Shown here in pieces: positions 51,720 to 60,248 of a stretch of DNA of 64,000 nt. A program made the translations under genes and the position numbers. Location of the stretch: positions 310,001-374,000 of the forward strand of contig JACKFH010000002.1 of the NCBI GenBank assembly GCA_020632575.1, written 5' to 3'. This DNA is from Candidatus Omnitrophota bacterium. GTDB taxonomy: Bacteria > Hinthialibacterota > Hinthialibacteria > OLB16. Every line of letters starts with the position of its first letter. The stretch's first letter is position 1. Below the pieces are notes generated by a model that was given only the letters and a program-made list of their open reading frames with translations, was not told the DNA's origin and searched no databases.

Positions 51720-51980
51720 GTGAGAGATGAAATCAAACCAGGGGATTTGGTGTCCCTCAAGTCGTTCGTCCACCGAAAATCCTGGGAAAGAATAGGCATT
51801 GTCCAGTGGACTCGTGGACACTACGCGGCGGTTCGATGGGTCAGTTGCGAAGCCTCCTTAGTCGACCTCGACCTTTCGAGGTTCCCGGTTACGCAAAGAG
51901 ATACGTCGGAGTTGGAGTCGTTTGTCGCCGAGGATACTTCATGCGGCGACTCGGACAGGGCTTTGACCGAATGCTGGTAA
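51720..51980 (+). CDS. Hypothetical small protein
   Basis: An 86-residue protein beginning with GTG, 8 bases after a full AAGGAGGT ribosome-binding site and downstream of a good promoter, so it is likely expressed. It reads RDEIKPGDLVSLKSFVHRKS and then GIVQWTRGHYAAVRWVSCE, a small SH3-like or KOW-like beta pattern, with an acidic tail. No family was recognised. Confidence 0.6.
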   Translation: MRDEIKPGDLVSLKSFVHRKSWERIGIVQWTRGHYAAVRWVSCEASLVDLDLSRFPVTQRDTSELESFVAEDTSCGDSDRALTECW

Positions 51981-52121
51981 ACCACCTATGCGAGAGGGTT
52001 GTGTAATGATTCATTACGGAGAGTAATTTTTTGGCAAATCCACTTGGATCATTCGTTGGTGATTCCGAAGGGACTTTAATCCCGAACCAACTTGAACTCG
52101 ATATCCAAGGAGGATTTGATC

Positions 52122-53078
52122 ATGAAAAACAAGAACCGCCTTTTCAATATTGCCGTCCTTCCCGCCTTCGTTGCGACCCTCGCCTTCCTGCCCGGAGCAT
52201 TTGCCCAGGACACTCTCCCGCCGACAGCGGCGACTCAGTTGAACTCGACCCTGGAAGCCGCTCCGATGGGAATCCTGAAGGGCCGAATCGTTGATGAACA
52301 GACCCGCCAACCGATGGCCGATATCAAAGTCCGGCTGATCGGTTTTCAGGGCGAGGCGCTGACCAACGCCCGTGGCGAGTTTTTCCTCGAGGCTCCCGCC
52401 AGACAGTACGCTGGACTCGTGATGGAATTCCCGGAGACCGGCCAAATGAGACTCTTCGAGGAACCGATTGCCATGAATGCCGGTCAATTCCTCAACCTCG
52501 ACCAGATTGCCCTCGAGCCATTGATCGACAAAGAGCCTCTCGATCTCCCGAACCCGAATCAGGAACCCACCCAGATCGCCCTTGGCGAAACCGGCAATCG
52601 CCCCAACGGTCAGGATCCCGCCACAGTGCAAACCATGGATGGCCTTGCCGGCCCTGATCGGTTTCAAGAAGCCCCGGATGGCATTGACTTGCGAGAACTC
52701 AACGGTCCGAACCCCGGATTAACCGATCCAGTGGGAATTGACCCGACCCTGGAAATTCACCCCACTCTTTTGAAGGCTCGGACCATGACCGCGAATGGCA
52801 ACTTCTACGGCGCCGGAAGAGCCTATGAGGATTACCTCGCGCTCTTCCCGAATGACGGTCCCGTGGCGGTCGAATATGGAGTCATGGTGTACCACAACAT
52901 CCAGAATGCGCAGGGACGCACGATTCTTAAAGAGGCTCGGACACTCCCTGGTCTTCGACCGATCGACATCGATCAGATCAACCGCTACCTCATCCCGACC
53001 ACGATCGTGGTCCACGAACCGGAGAGACCCAGCTATGCCCGCATCCGCCTTCGTCACCGTCACTTCGCCTGCCACTGA
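52122..53078 (+). CDS. Exported carboxypeptidase-regulatory-like protein
   Basis: A 318-residue protein with a signal peptide (LPAFVATLAFLPGAFAQ). The N-terminal half has the carboxypeptidase regulatory-like beta fold (MGILKGRIVDEQTRQPMADI, then LTNARGEFFLEAPARQY). The later part (LKARTMTANGNFYGAGRAYE) looks like a short helical repeat region. AAGGAGG lies upstream of the ATG. A terminator follows. Function unknown; probably cell-envelope. Confidence 0.7.
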   Translation: MKNKNRLFNIAVLPAFVATLAFLPGAFAQDTLPPTAATQLNSTLEAAPMGILKGRIVDEQTRQPMADIKVRLIGFQGEALTNARGEFFLEAPARQYAGLVMEFPETGQMRLFEEPIAMNAGQFLNLDQIALEPLIDKEPLDLPNPNQEPTQIALGETGNRPNGQDPATVQTMDGLAGPDRFQEAPDGIDLRELNGPNPGLTDPVGIDPTLEIHPTLLKARTMTANGNFYGAGRAYEDYLALFPNDGPVAVEYGVMVYHNIQNAQGRTILKEARTLPGLRPIDIDQINRYLIPTTIVVHEPERPSYARIRLRHRHFACH

Positions 53079-53112
53079 GATTCGCAACCCAACTGTTGGG
53101 ATACCATAAAAG

Positions 53113-53148
53113 AGCCCCCCGCTTCAGGATGAATCGGGGGGCTTTCTT
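53113..53148 (+). terminator. Rho-independent terminator after the regulatory-like gene
   Basis: AGCCCCCCG (53113-53121) pairs with CGGGGGGCT (53135-53143) and is followed by TTCTT. It sits 35 bases after the stop of the preceding gene. Confidence 0.85.
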
Positions 53149-53190
53149 GTATTCCAATGGGAAAGTACATGGTCAAATCCAACTTTGTGC

Positions 53191-53255
53191 CGTGGGAGGG
53201 GCATCCCTGCCCCGAATGGAGGGGCCGTTTTTCGCGGCAAGATGCCGCTCCCACG
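53191..53255. repeat. Short dispersed-type inverted repeat
   Basis: CGTGGGAGGGGCAT (53191-53204) is complementary in 13 of 14 positions to ATGCCGCTCCCACG (53242-53255). The CGTGGGAGCGGCAT sequence is the kind of repeat that recurs in many genomes. It lies between the convergent genes at 52122 and 53315. Confidence 0.5.
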
Positions 53256-53314
53256 ACGGGATGGCAAGGCAGCGTCTGACGGTCCAAAAAGGCTTCCGCA
53301 ATTTTCCCGTCCAC

Positions 53315-54328
53315 TCAATCGAAACGATTTGACCCTGGTTGGTCCGGCGAGAAATTTCCTTGGTATCCTCCATCGATGGCGAGGATCGACATTGTGTTTT
53401 CCAGGGCGGTGGAGTCCATTTCGATCCCGAATTCCAAGGGCCCCTTCTCCGCGATGACATCGGCGCTCCAACAACCGCGATTGCCTCGAATGATCATCCC
53501 CGATGCTCCCGGCGATGGGGCGCAATGAACGTCCCATCGATTTCCTCTCAGTGAGCTATTAAGAGGGCTTCCGCCGATCGTCCCTTCCATCACGCCACAC
53601 TTCATCTGTTCGTGAACGAAATTTCCGGTCAGGCGATTGAAGGCGAACCCACTGTTTTCGGCGGGCGTGTCGACTCGAATTCCCACATTGCCGCCTAGCA
53701 GTTCGATAAACTTGAACTCGCACCGCGTGATTGAGTGATTTGGACTGATCTCGACACAGCAAACGGAGACATCATCTGTTGGTAGCCCACCCTGGTTTCC
53801 GACAAACGAAACCGGCGTGTTGACATGCGCGATCGCTGCGAAATGAAAAGTGGAGGCCACCATGGTCGGTCCCACGAAGTCATCGACGGGAAGCAAGTTT
53901 TCCGGATCGAACCGAACCGCGGCGCCGTCGAGATGGTAAACGATTTGCGCATCGCAATCGAAGAACACGTTCATGCACGAATCGAAGACCAACCCTGGAT
54001 CCTTTCGGTTCTCGAATCCATTGAAATCCAGTGTTGCCGCGCCGAATCGGATGCTCTTCCCTTGCATCGGCGGAAAAACGACTGAGGAGGAACAGGGGTA
54101 AACACAATTCTTGTAATCCCCGCCCATGACATAAAGGTCGAGGTGCTCCTCCACCGCGCGGTCGATCGCTTCCTGCAATCCATGGGTCCGGGATTGAGTC
54201 GGAGAACTGATCTCCCCATTGGGTAGGATGAAGGTCCCATCGGGTCGGAGGAGAAGGTAGGGAAGGGCGGAGGAAAATCCGTTCGCCCCAATCAAACAAC
54301 CGAGAAGAAGGACCAAAGAGGTTTTCAT
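53315..54328 (-). CDS. Exported beta-helix-like protein, function unknown
   Basis: A 337-residue protein with a signal peptide (MKTSLVLLLGCLIGANGFSS). The middle has successive short beta strands with turns, such as VGIRVDTPAENSGFAFNRLT and SLRGNRWDVHC, which fits a right-handed parallel beta-helix. Such folds bind or cleave polysaccharides, but no catalytic motif was recognised. It starts 4 bases after the flavoprotein stop, so both are probably one transcript. Confidence 0.65.
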   Translation of the reverse strand: MKTSLVLLLGCLIGANGFSSALPYLLLRPDGTFILPNGEISSPTQSRTHGLQEAIDRAVEEHLDLYVMGGDYKNCVYPCSSSVVFPPMQGKSIRFGAATLDFNGFENRKDPGLVFDSCMNVFFDCDAQIVYHLDGAAVRFDPENLLPVDDFVGPTMVASTFHFAAIAHVNTPVSFVGNQGGLPTDDVSVCCVEISPNHSITRCEFKFIELLGGNVGIRVDTPAENSGFAFNRLTGNFVHEQMKCGVMEGTIGGSPLNSSLRGNRWDVHCAPSPGASGMIIRGNRGCWSADVIAEKGPLEFGIEMDSTALENTMSILAIDGGYQGNFSPDQPGSNRFD

Positions 54329-54332
54329 CGTT

Positions 54333-55721
54333 TCATTCGTAAAGGATGAAACCCGGGTTCAACAAACCTTTTGGATCGTATTTCTTCTTGCCCGCGGAAA
54401 CGGCCTCCCATTTCTCCCCGAAATGTTGTTTCCATTTTTCATGAGTGAAATTCACATACCCGGAGAGATACCTCTTTCCATTCGCCATGTTGACCGCGTC
54501 ACTGGCCTTGTCGAGAGCCTCCAGGACTGGTTCGACATACTCCTTGGGCACTCCCGGTAGGATCCCAAAACCCATCAGGAATTCCCCCTTGGGCCTCATG
54601 AAGAGCGGTATGTTCGAGGTGGTTCCGGTGCAGGGCCAGAGAAGAATGTGCCCCCCTCCGAGCATCGGCGGCGGAAGCTTTTTGAGCACTGTGTCGACAT
54701 AGAAAAAGGTCATATCCCACGGAAGCACAACTTCCATCCAAGGATGAGTCGCCCCCCAGTAAGGGCCGCGCTTCCAAAGTTCGAAAACCGGTTCGAGACG
54801 GAAAGCGAATTCGAGCGCCGTCCGGTTCTCGGCGTGGCACTTCCGGTAGGGCGAAAGCCCCTCGAGGATTTCCTCGTCACGAGGCGCCTTGCCATCGACA
54901 AATTCTTTGGTCACATGCAAGGGGAAGAACCATTCGCCGAACACCCGGCGGCGGCCCTCATCGGTTTTGAGTCCGACCGGCAGAGGAGTGCACCAGGATT
55001 CGATGAAGTCGAATCGACCATCGGCCATCACCCTCTTGGCGTCCGTCATAACATTCCGCAGGTCATCGTAAAGCAGGATGTAAGTTCGATTCTCATCGGC
55101 CCGTTTCCTCAAAGGAATCTTCGCCCGAGTGATGACTCCAAATTGACCGAGACCCGAGCGCGCGAGATCGAACAACTCGGAGTTCTCCTCGGGAGAGCAG
55201 ACCACAATTTCCCCTGTCGCGGTCACCACCTCCAACTCGAGCACATTGTCTCCCTGGGCTCCGTAACGGAAGGAGGCGACCCCCAAGCCCGCCATCGAAA
55301 GTGTCCCGCCGATGGTGACTCCCAGGTTGTTGGTCAGAACGCGTGGGACCAGGCCGAGCGGATCGAGTTCCTTGACCAAATCCCCCCAGACCACCCCGGC
55401 CTGGACATCGGCGGTCATATCCGCCTCATCAATCTTCAGAATCTTGTTCATCCCACGACTGGACAGGACAATCCCGTCTTCCACCAAACTCTGTCCGGTC
55501 TGGGAGTGGGCTTCGCCTCTTGTGCTGACAGGGAGATCGTGTTCGTAAGCGTATTCCAGAATGGAAGCGACCTCTTCGGAGGTTTGGGGTTTCACCAAAA
55601 CCTTGGGTCGCTTCTCCATCAAGCGTCCAAAATCGGTCGAGACCTCGGTCAGGGCTTCCTTCGTTGAATGGACCTCGCCCTGAATCAGCGATTGCAGTTC
55701 CGCGGCAAGCGATTGAGACAT
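54333..55721 (-). CDS. FAD-linked oxidase, cytokinin dehydrogenase-like
   Basis: A 462-residue flavoprotein. The PCMH-type FAD domain shows TRGEAHSQTGQ with H72 where covalent FAD attachment occurs in cytokinin dehydrogenases, and FRYGAQGDNVLELEVVT and SELFDLARSGLGQFGVITRA, close to that family's signatures. The C-terminal part has HPWMEVVLPWD, KWKQHFGEKW and YDPKGLLNPGFIL, which match the cytokinin-binding domain pattern (HPWL..., W...HFG.KW, FDP...LAPGQ). There is no signal peptide. The substrate could be a cytokinin or another amine or alcohol. ATG chosen at 55721 (AGGTG upstream); an upstream GTG is also possible. Confidence 0.78.
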   Translation of the reverse strand: MSQSLAAELQSLIQGEVHSTKEALTEVSTDFGRLMEKRPKVLVKPQTSEEVASILEYAYEHDLPVSTRGEAHSQTGQSLVEDGIVLSSRGMNKILKIDEADMTADVQAGVVWGDLVKELDPLGLVPRVLTNNLGVTIGGTLSMAGLGVASFRYGAQGDNVLELEVVTATGEIVVCSPEENSELFDLARSGLGQFGVITRAKIPLRKRADENRTYILLYDDLRNVMTDAKRVMADGRFDFIESWCTPLPVGLKTDEGRRRVFGEWFFPLHVTKEFVDGKAPRDEEILEGLSPYRKCHAENRTALEFAFRLEPVFELWKRGPYWGATHPWMEVVLPWDMTFFYVDTVLKKLPPPMLGGGHILLWPCTGTTSNIPLFMRPKGEFLMGFGILPGVPKEYVEPVLEALDKASDAVNMANGKRYLSGYVNFTHEKWKQHFGEKWEAVSAGKKKYDPKGLLNPGFILYE

Positions 55722-55893
55722 GAATGACACCTCGATGACAAATAGGCCAAGATATAATCAAACGATACCATTTCTTCCCCCGATGAAAAGTGTTGGGACA
55801 TCCCCCGTGACCGACCAGTGAAATGACTCGTTCGATTCATTGTCTGAATATGCTCTAATCCTCACACCAAGAACGGGAAAGACCGATTCATTC

Positions 55894-58200
55894 ATGTTTG
55901 GAATCATCCAACGTTACACGCATTGGCTCCATACGCGCTGGCCCTCGGGGCATGTCGAAAGGCTTCCCGCCGTGGGAGAAAATGGCGAGACGAACGTTCC
56001 CGGACTCTTCGTCTGCGGGGACCTGACCGGCATTCCCCTTCTCAAGTTCTCCCTCGATTCGGGGGTTCGGACTGTTCGACACATCGCCGAATCCCCACTG
56101 CTTTCCAAGGATTCCGAACCGACCGAGGACACGTTCGATGTGGTTATCATCGGAGCGGGAGTCAGCGGATACGCGGCGGCGGTGGAGGCCAAGAGGTTAG
56201 GTCTTTCCTATCGCCTTCTCGAATCGGCCACTCCTCTTTCCACGCTCATCAATTTTCCGAAACAAAAACCGATCTATACCTATCCCAAAGAGATGACTCC
56301 TCAGGGAGAACTCCAGGTGAGCGCCGAGATCAAAGAGGCGCTTGTTGAAGAACTCCAGGCGCAGGTCGGACAGCATGGCATTGAAACGGTCGAGGCTCAT
56401 GCCGAAAGAATTGAGAGGGAAGGGAAGCGCCTCAAAGTCATTCTTAGTGGGAGGGAGCCGATCTACGGTCGGACAGTCATCGCCGCTCTGGGAAGGAGCG
56501 GGAACCATCGGACTCTCGATGTCCCGGGGGAGGATCTGGATAAAGTTTTCAACCGTTTGTACGACCCCAAAGATTTTCGAGGGCAAAAGACCCTGGTGGT
56601 GGGGGGCGGCGATAGCGCGATGGAAACTGCGATCGCCCTCGCGAAAGCGGGTTCCGATGTCACGCTCTCCTACCGCAAGAAGGATTTCTCTCGTCCGAAA
56701 CCCGAGAATGTGGACATGATACTGGCGCTCTCCGAGAACCCGAACGCCGAGGCGAGCGTGGAGGATCCCGATTCGGAAAGAGTGACCACCGCCTCCGGCG
56801 ATTTTTTGGCGGAAGATCGTGGCGCCGGATCGTTGACATTGAAGATGCCAACGGATGTGGTTGAGATCCGACCGGAGTCGGCGATTCTCCGGGATGGGGA
56901 GGGAAACTCCGAAACGATTCCCAACGATGTGGTCTTCACCATGATCGGTCGGGAGCCTCCTCTCGATTTCTTTCGTCGATCCGGGGTTCGTATCCAGGGT
57001 GAGTGGGGAATAAAGAACTACGCCGCCATGGCGAGCTTTATCCTCTTTTGTGTCTGGATGTACCTCTGGAAGAGCGGCGGCAATCCCATCAACAACTTTT
57101 GGGTCGCCCATTCCTGGTTCCCCTACAACCTGTCCAAAGCTTTTTCTCATCTGATGGAAAACCCTAAGTCTCTTTTGGGGACGATTGCAATATCGATGAC
57201 CCAACCCGCTTTCTATTATGGTTTGGCCTATGCCTTGATCGTCTCTATTTTTGGGTGGCGGCGGATCGCCCGACGCCGGACTCCGTATGTGACCAAGCAG
57301 ACATTGGCGCTCATCCTGATCCAAGTGATTCCACTCTTCATCCTTCCCTATATCCTCCTCCCCTGGATGGGACACAATGGCTGGCTTCCCAGGACTTTCG
57401 CGGACATCTTCTTCCCCGTTGTGGATTACGATCCACATGGCCGAGAGTATTGGAGAGCGGCTGGGTTCATCCTGGCCTGGCCACTCTTCATTCACAACGT
57501 CTTTACCAATGAACCGCTCTGGGGGTGGCTTGTTGTCTGCTTCCTTCAGACCTTTGTCCTGATTCCCGCGATGATTTATTTCTGGGGGAAGGGCGCCTAC
57601 TGTGGATGGATCTGCTCCTGCGGGGCCTTGGCCGAAACACTGGGCGACACGCACCGGACCAAGATGCCTCATGGGCCGAAATGGAATCGCCTCAACATGG
57701 CGGGGCAGGTCATTCTCTTCTTCGGCTTCTTCTTGCTGCTCCTTCGGATTCTTGCCTGGCTTGGCGTTCCCGGACTTGGCGGGGTCTTCTACCACCTCAA
57801 CGACAAGGTCTACAAATTCACGGTCGACATCTTCCTCGCGGGAATCATTGGAGTGGGCCTGTACTTCTGGTTCAGTGGAAGAGTCTGGTGCCGCTTCTTC
57901 TGCCCGCTTGCCGCCTTAATGCATATTTACACCCGATTTTCCAGATTTCGAATCCTCTCGGAGAAGAAGAAATGCATCTCCTGCAATGTTTGCACCTCGG
58001 TCTGCCATCAGGGAATCGATGTGATGAATTTCGCCAACAAGGGCGTTCCCATGAACGATCCGGAATGCGTTCGCTGCTCGGCCTGCGTTCAAAGTTGCCC
58101 GACCGGGGTTCTTTATTTCGGACAAGTCGATTCGAACGAAAATGAGATCCGAGTCGACAAGACTCCCGCAAGTCCGGTGCGCATGAACGAAGGCGGATGA
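55894..58200 (+). CDS. Flavin/NAD(P) oxidoreductase fused to a membrane polyferredoxin
   Basis: A 768-residue fusion. Residues 8-65 read YTHWLHTRWPSGHVERLPA and then GLFVCGDLTGIPLLK, which resembles the FAD-binding end of thioredoxin-reductase-like enzymes placed before the Rossmann GAGVSG (87-92). A second GGGDSAMETAIALAK binds NAD(P). Residues from about 370 contain membrane helices and NosR/NapH-like GAYCGWICSCGALAE and WCRFFCPLAAL. The C-terminus has two 4Fe-4S ferredoxin motifs (CISCNVCTSVCHQG and CVRCSACVQSCPTG). It probably passes electrons between NAD(P)H or a reductant and a membrane chain. The start at 55894 fits the conserved N-terminus but has no ribosome-binding site. Confidence 0.85.
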   Translation: MFGIIQRYTHWLHTRWPSGHVERLPAVGENGETNVPGLFVCGDLTGIPLLKFSLDSGVRTVRHIAESPLLSKDSEPTEDTFDVVIIGAGVSGYAAAVEAKRLGLSYRLLESATPLSTLINFPKQKPIYTYPKEMTPQGELQVSAEIKEALVEELQAQVGQHGIETVEAHAERIEREGKRLKVILSGREPIYGRTVIAALGRSGNHRTLDVPGEDLDKVFNRLYDPKDFRGQKTLVVGGGDSAMETAIALAKAGSDVTLSYRKKDFSRPKPENVDMILALSENPNAEASVEDPDSERVTTASGDFLAEDRGAGSLTLKMPTDVVEIRPESAILRDGEGNSETIPNDVVFTMIGREPPLDFFRRSGVRIQGEWGIKNYAAMASFILFCVWMYLWKSGGNPINNFWVAHSWFPYNLSKAFSHLMENPKSLLGTIAISMTQPAFYYGLAYALIVSIFGWRRIARRRTPYVTKQTLALILIQVIPLFILPYILLPWMGHNGWLPRTFADIFFPVVDYDPHGREYWRAAGFILAWPLFIHNVFTNEPLWGWLVVCFLQTFVLIPAMIYFWGKGAYCGWICSCGALAETLGDTHRTKMPHGPKWNRLNMAGQVILFFGFFLLLLRILAWLGVPGLGGVFYHLNDKVYKFTVDIFLAGIIGVGLYFWFSGRVWCRFFCPLAALMHIYTRFSRFRILSEKKKCISCNVCTSVCHQGIDVMNFANKGVPMNDPECVRCSACVQSCPTGVLYFGQVDSNENEIRVDKTPASPVRMNEGG

Positions 58201-58691
58201 AGCCGAGAGGGATTTCGGCTACAATGAGAGGCGTGATCGAGACTTACCGAATCATGATGCGATTGAGTTTCATCCTTGTCTTCCCATTAGGCCTCGCATT
58301 GCTTGCCCCTCAGGGCGAGGCTCAACCCGTGCGCTCCGCCTCCTCCGAGATCAGGTCCGTAACGTCGGAACGCTCCCGGGTCGATTCGCGAAAAGGGCCG
58401 ATCGTTTATGTGATGAAGACCGACACGCGTTTTCATTCGATCGGTTGCCCGCGACTGCACAATCCCGAAGAGAGTTTCGCCCTTGAGGATGCAATGATGG
58501 CCGGCTATGGCCCCTGCCCACGGTGCAGTAAGGAGATTCTCGAAAAGACTTCGGGCGGGGTTCCGGTCCGGCATTCCCACCGACGGTCCCACCGCTCTCG
58601 AGCCGGTCTCATCTCAAGCGGGCCCCCTTACATCGTCATTGTTCGTCCGCAACACCGAGTCGTCAGCAGCTTCCCACCAATCGGTTTTTAA
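58197..58691 (+). CDS. Small exported protein with a His/Cys zinc-type motif
   Basis: A 164-residue protein that overlaps the previous stop by 4 bases (ATGA). A hydrophobic segment near residue 20-40 precedes VYVMKTDTRFHSIGCPRLHN and then MAGYGPCPRCSKE, a pattern (FHxxxC...GYxPCxxC) seen in small zinc-binding domains. The C-terminus is basic and His-rich. A role with the polyferredoxin fusion is inferred only from coupling. Confidence 0.65.
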   Translation: MKPRGISATMRGVIETYRIMMRLSFILVFPLGLALLAPQGEAQPVRSASSEIRSVTSERSRVDSRKGPIVYVMKTDTRFHSIGCPRLHNPEESFALEDAMMAGYGPCPRCSKEILEKTSGGVPVRHSHRRSHRSRAGLISSGPPYIVIVRPQHRVVSSFPPIGF

Positions 58692-58814
58692 CCCCTTGCC
58701 CGTTTGTCCACCTCCTGGACAGTCGACGATAGAAGCGTGTATATTCCTCCCTCGTTTGCTCGGGGATGGCTCCCTCCGGGCGGGAATTCTTGAGAAAATT
58801 AGGGGTAAGTCCGC

Positions 58815-59357
58815 ATGTCTTTGCATCGTCAGGTTGTTCGATCTTCTTCAGCGCTCATGGGTTTGACCCTCGTTTTCGCGGTCGGTGTTTTCCACTCCTA
58901 CGCGGGCGAAATCTTCAACCCGAAACCGGCGCCGGCATTCAAGGCGAAAACTCTCAAAGGGAGTGACCTCGACATTCGGAAACTGAAGGGACACCTCATC
59001 TTGCTCGAGTTTTGGAGGAGGGAGTGTTCGGACTGCATGCTCACCATGGAGAAGTTGGTTCAACTGCGCAAAGACATTCCCGAGGAGCAACTGACCATGA
59101 TCGGGATCAACTGCGACGAGGACAAGACCGTTCCCATCAATTTCCTGCGACGAAAACCGGCGAATTGGCCTCAAATTCACGCCGGTTCCCAGGAGACCGA
59201 TCTGACCCACCTTTACGAGGTGGAGGATCTTCCGGCGTTTTGTGTGATCGACCCGGATGGGAATCTCATCTATCGCGCCGAACGAGGCAATGTGGATGAT
59301 CTGGTCGAGATTCTCGCCCCCCGTCTTCCCAACGTGTCCGAGCACGGGACCGAGTAG
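58815..59357 (+). CDS. TlpA/thioredoxin-like protein
   Basis: A 180-residue protein with a signal-like N-terminus (ALMGLTLVFAVGVFHSYAG) and a thioredoxin fold. The redox motif is CSDC in LLEFWRRECSDCMLTMEKL, and the cis-proline region is VEDLPAFCVIDPDG. TlpA-type proteins reduce disulfides in periplasmic proteins. It lies 123 bases after the zinc-motif gene and may be transcribed with the oxidoreductase. Confidence 0.85.
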   Translation: MSLHRQVVRSSSALMGLTLVFAVGVFHSYAGEIFNPKPAPAFKAKTLKGSDLDIRKLKGHLILLEFWRRECSDCMLTMEKLVQLRKDIPEEQLTMIGINCDEDKTVPINFLRRKPANWPQIHAGSQETDLTHLYEVEDLPAFCVIDPDGNLIYRAERGNVDDLVEILAPRLPNVSEHGTE

Positions 59358-59381
59358 CCCCTCTGGATTCCTCGCTCGAAG

Positions 59382-60248
59382 TCAGGCGAAGTCGACCAAC
59401 TCCCGCGCCGAATTCGGCGCGGATTTCCATTCGGCTGTCACGTCGACCCCATCCCAGTCGAGAATCCACCTGCCGAAGGATATCCCCGTTTTCCTCTTCA
59501 GAAGCGGCGCGCCCGGATTGAGATAAACCACGTTCGAAGCGGTCGGGCTCGGGTACCTCCAGGGGTAATGGATGTGTCCATGAAGCCAGTAGACCGGGCA
59601 ATGGAGCGCCGCGAGCGACTTGACCACCAATCGCGCGTTCACCATTTCATGGCCTTTCTCGAACCGGAGAAACTCGCGCGGAACCTCGCCGGGGTAATGA
59701 CAGGCGAAGATCACGCATTTGGTCTCGTCGGGATGGATCTGGGAAACAATTCGTCGCAGGCTCTTGATGTGAGACAACTTGGCTAGTCCCCGAGCGGAGA
59801 TCGGTTGCGGTCGACAAGGGTCGAATCCGATCAGATCCAGCCCGCGAGTCAGGTTCTTAATCATCGGGTATGGCTCGTTGTGAGTGGTGTTCCCGAAATA
59901 CCGATCGAAGAGCCTCCGGCGTTGGGCCCACTGTGTGTAGCGATCGTGATTTCCCGGAACGACGGTGGCGGACCGAGGGTCTCCCAACCACTCCTGGAAA
60001 GCGAGATGGATTTTTTCGAACTCCGAGGAGAGCGAGGTGGTCGAAACGTCGCCGGACAACACCAGATGATCCGGCTGATCCTCCTCAATCGTGGCGGCCA
60101 GGTTCAACAGTTGCTCCTTACGGAATTTCCTGGCGCGACGAAGGATCAAGTTCCCCAGCCCGAGGGTCCGTTTCCCAACCCACAGGACTGGGTTCACTGG
60201 AAAGTCCCAGACATGGATATCCGAGGTGTGGACGATTCGATAGTTCAC
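59382..60248 (-). CDS. Metallophosphoesterase (calcineurin-like)
   Basis: A 288-residue protein with the five metal-binding motifs of calcineurin-type phosphoesterases: HTSDIHV, LSGDVSTT, VPGNHDRYT, FACHYPGEVP and YWLHGHIHY. The substrate is not clear; relatives act on nucleotides, UDP-sugars or peptidoglycan precursors. Its ATG overlaps the GT9 stop by 4 bases, so the two genes are co-translated. Confidence 0.88.
   Translation of the reverse strand: MNYRIVHTSDIHVWDFPVNPVLWVGKRTLGLGNLILRRARKFRKEQLLNLAATIEEDQPDHLVLSGDVSTTSLSSEFEKIHLAFQEWLGDPRSATVVPGNHDRYTQWAQRRRLFDRYFGNTTHNEPYPMIKNLTRGLDLIGFDPCRPQPISARGLAKLSHIKSLRRIVSQIHPDETKCVIFACHYPGEVPREFLRFEKGHEMVNARLVVKSLAALHCPVYWLHGHIHYPWRYPSPTASNVVYLNPGAPLLKRKTGISFGRWILDWDGVDVTAEWKSAPNSARELVDFA

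Noticed and set aside
56197..57795. 532-residue minus-strand frame
   Set aside because: It is antisense to the polyferredoxin fusion, which carries clear Fe-S and Rossmann motifs; composition is low-information.
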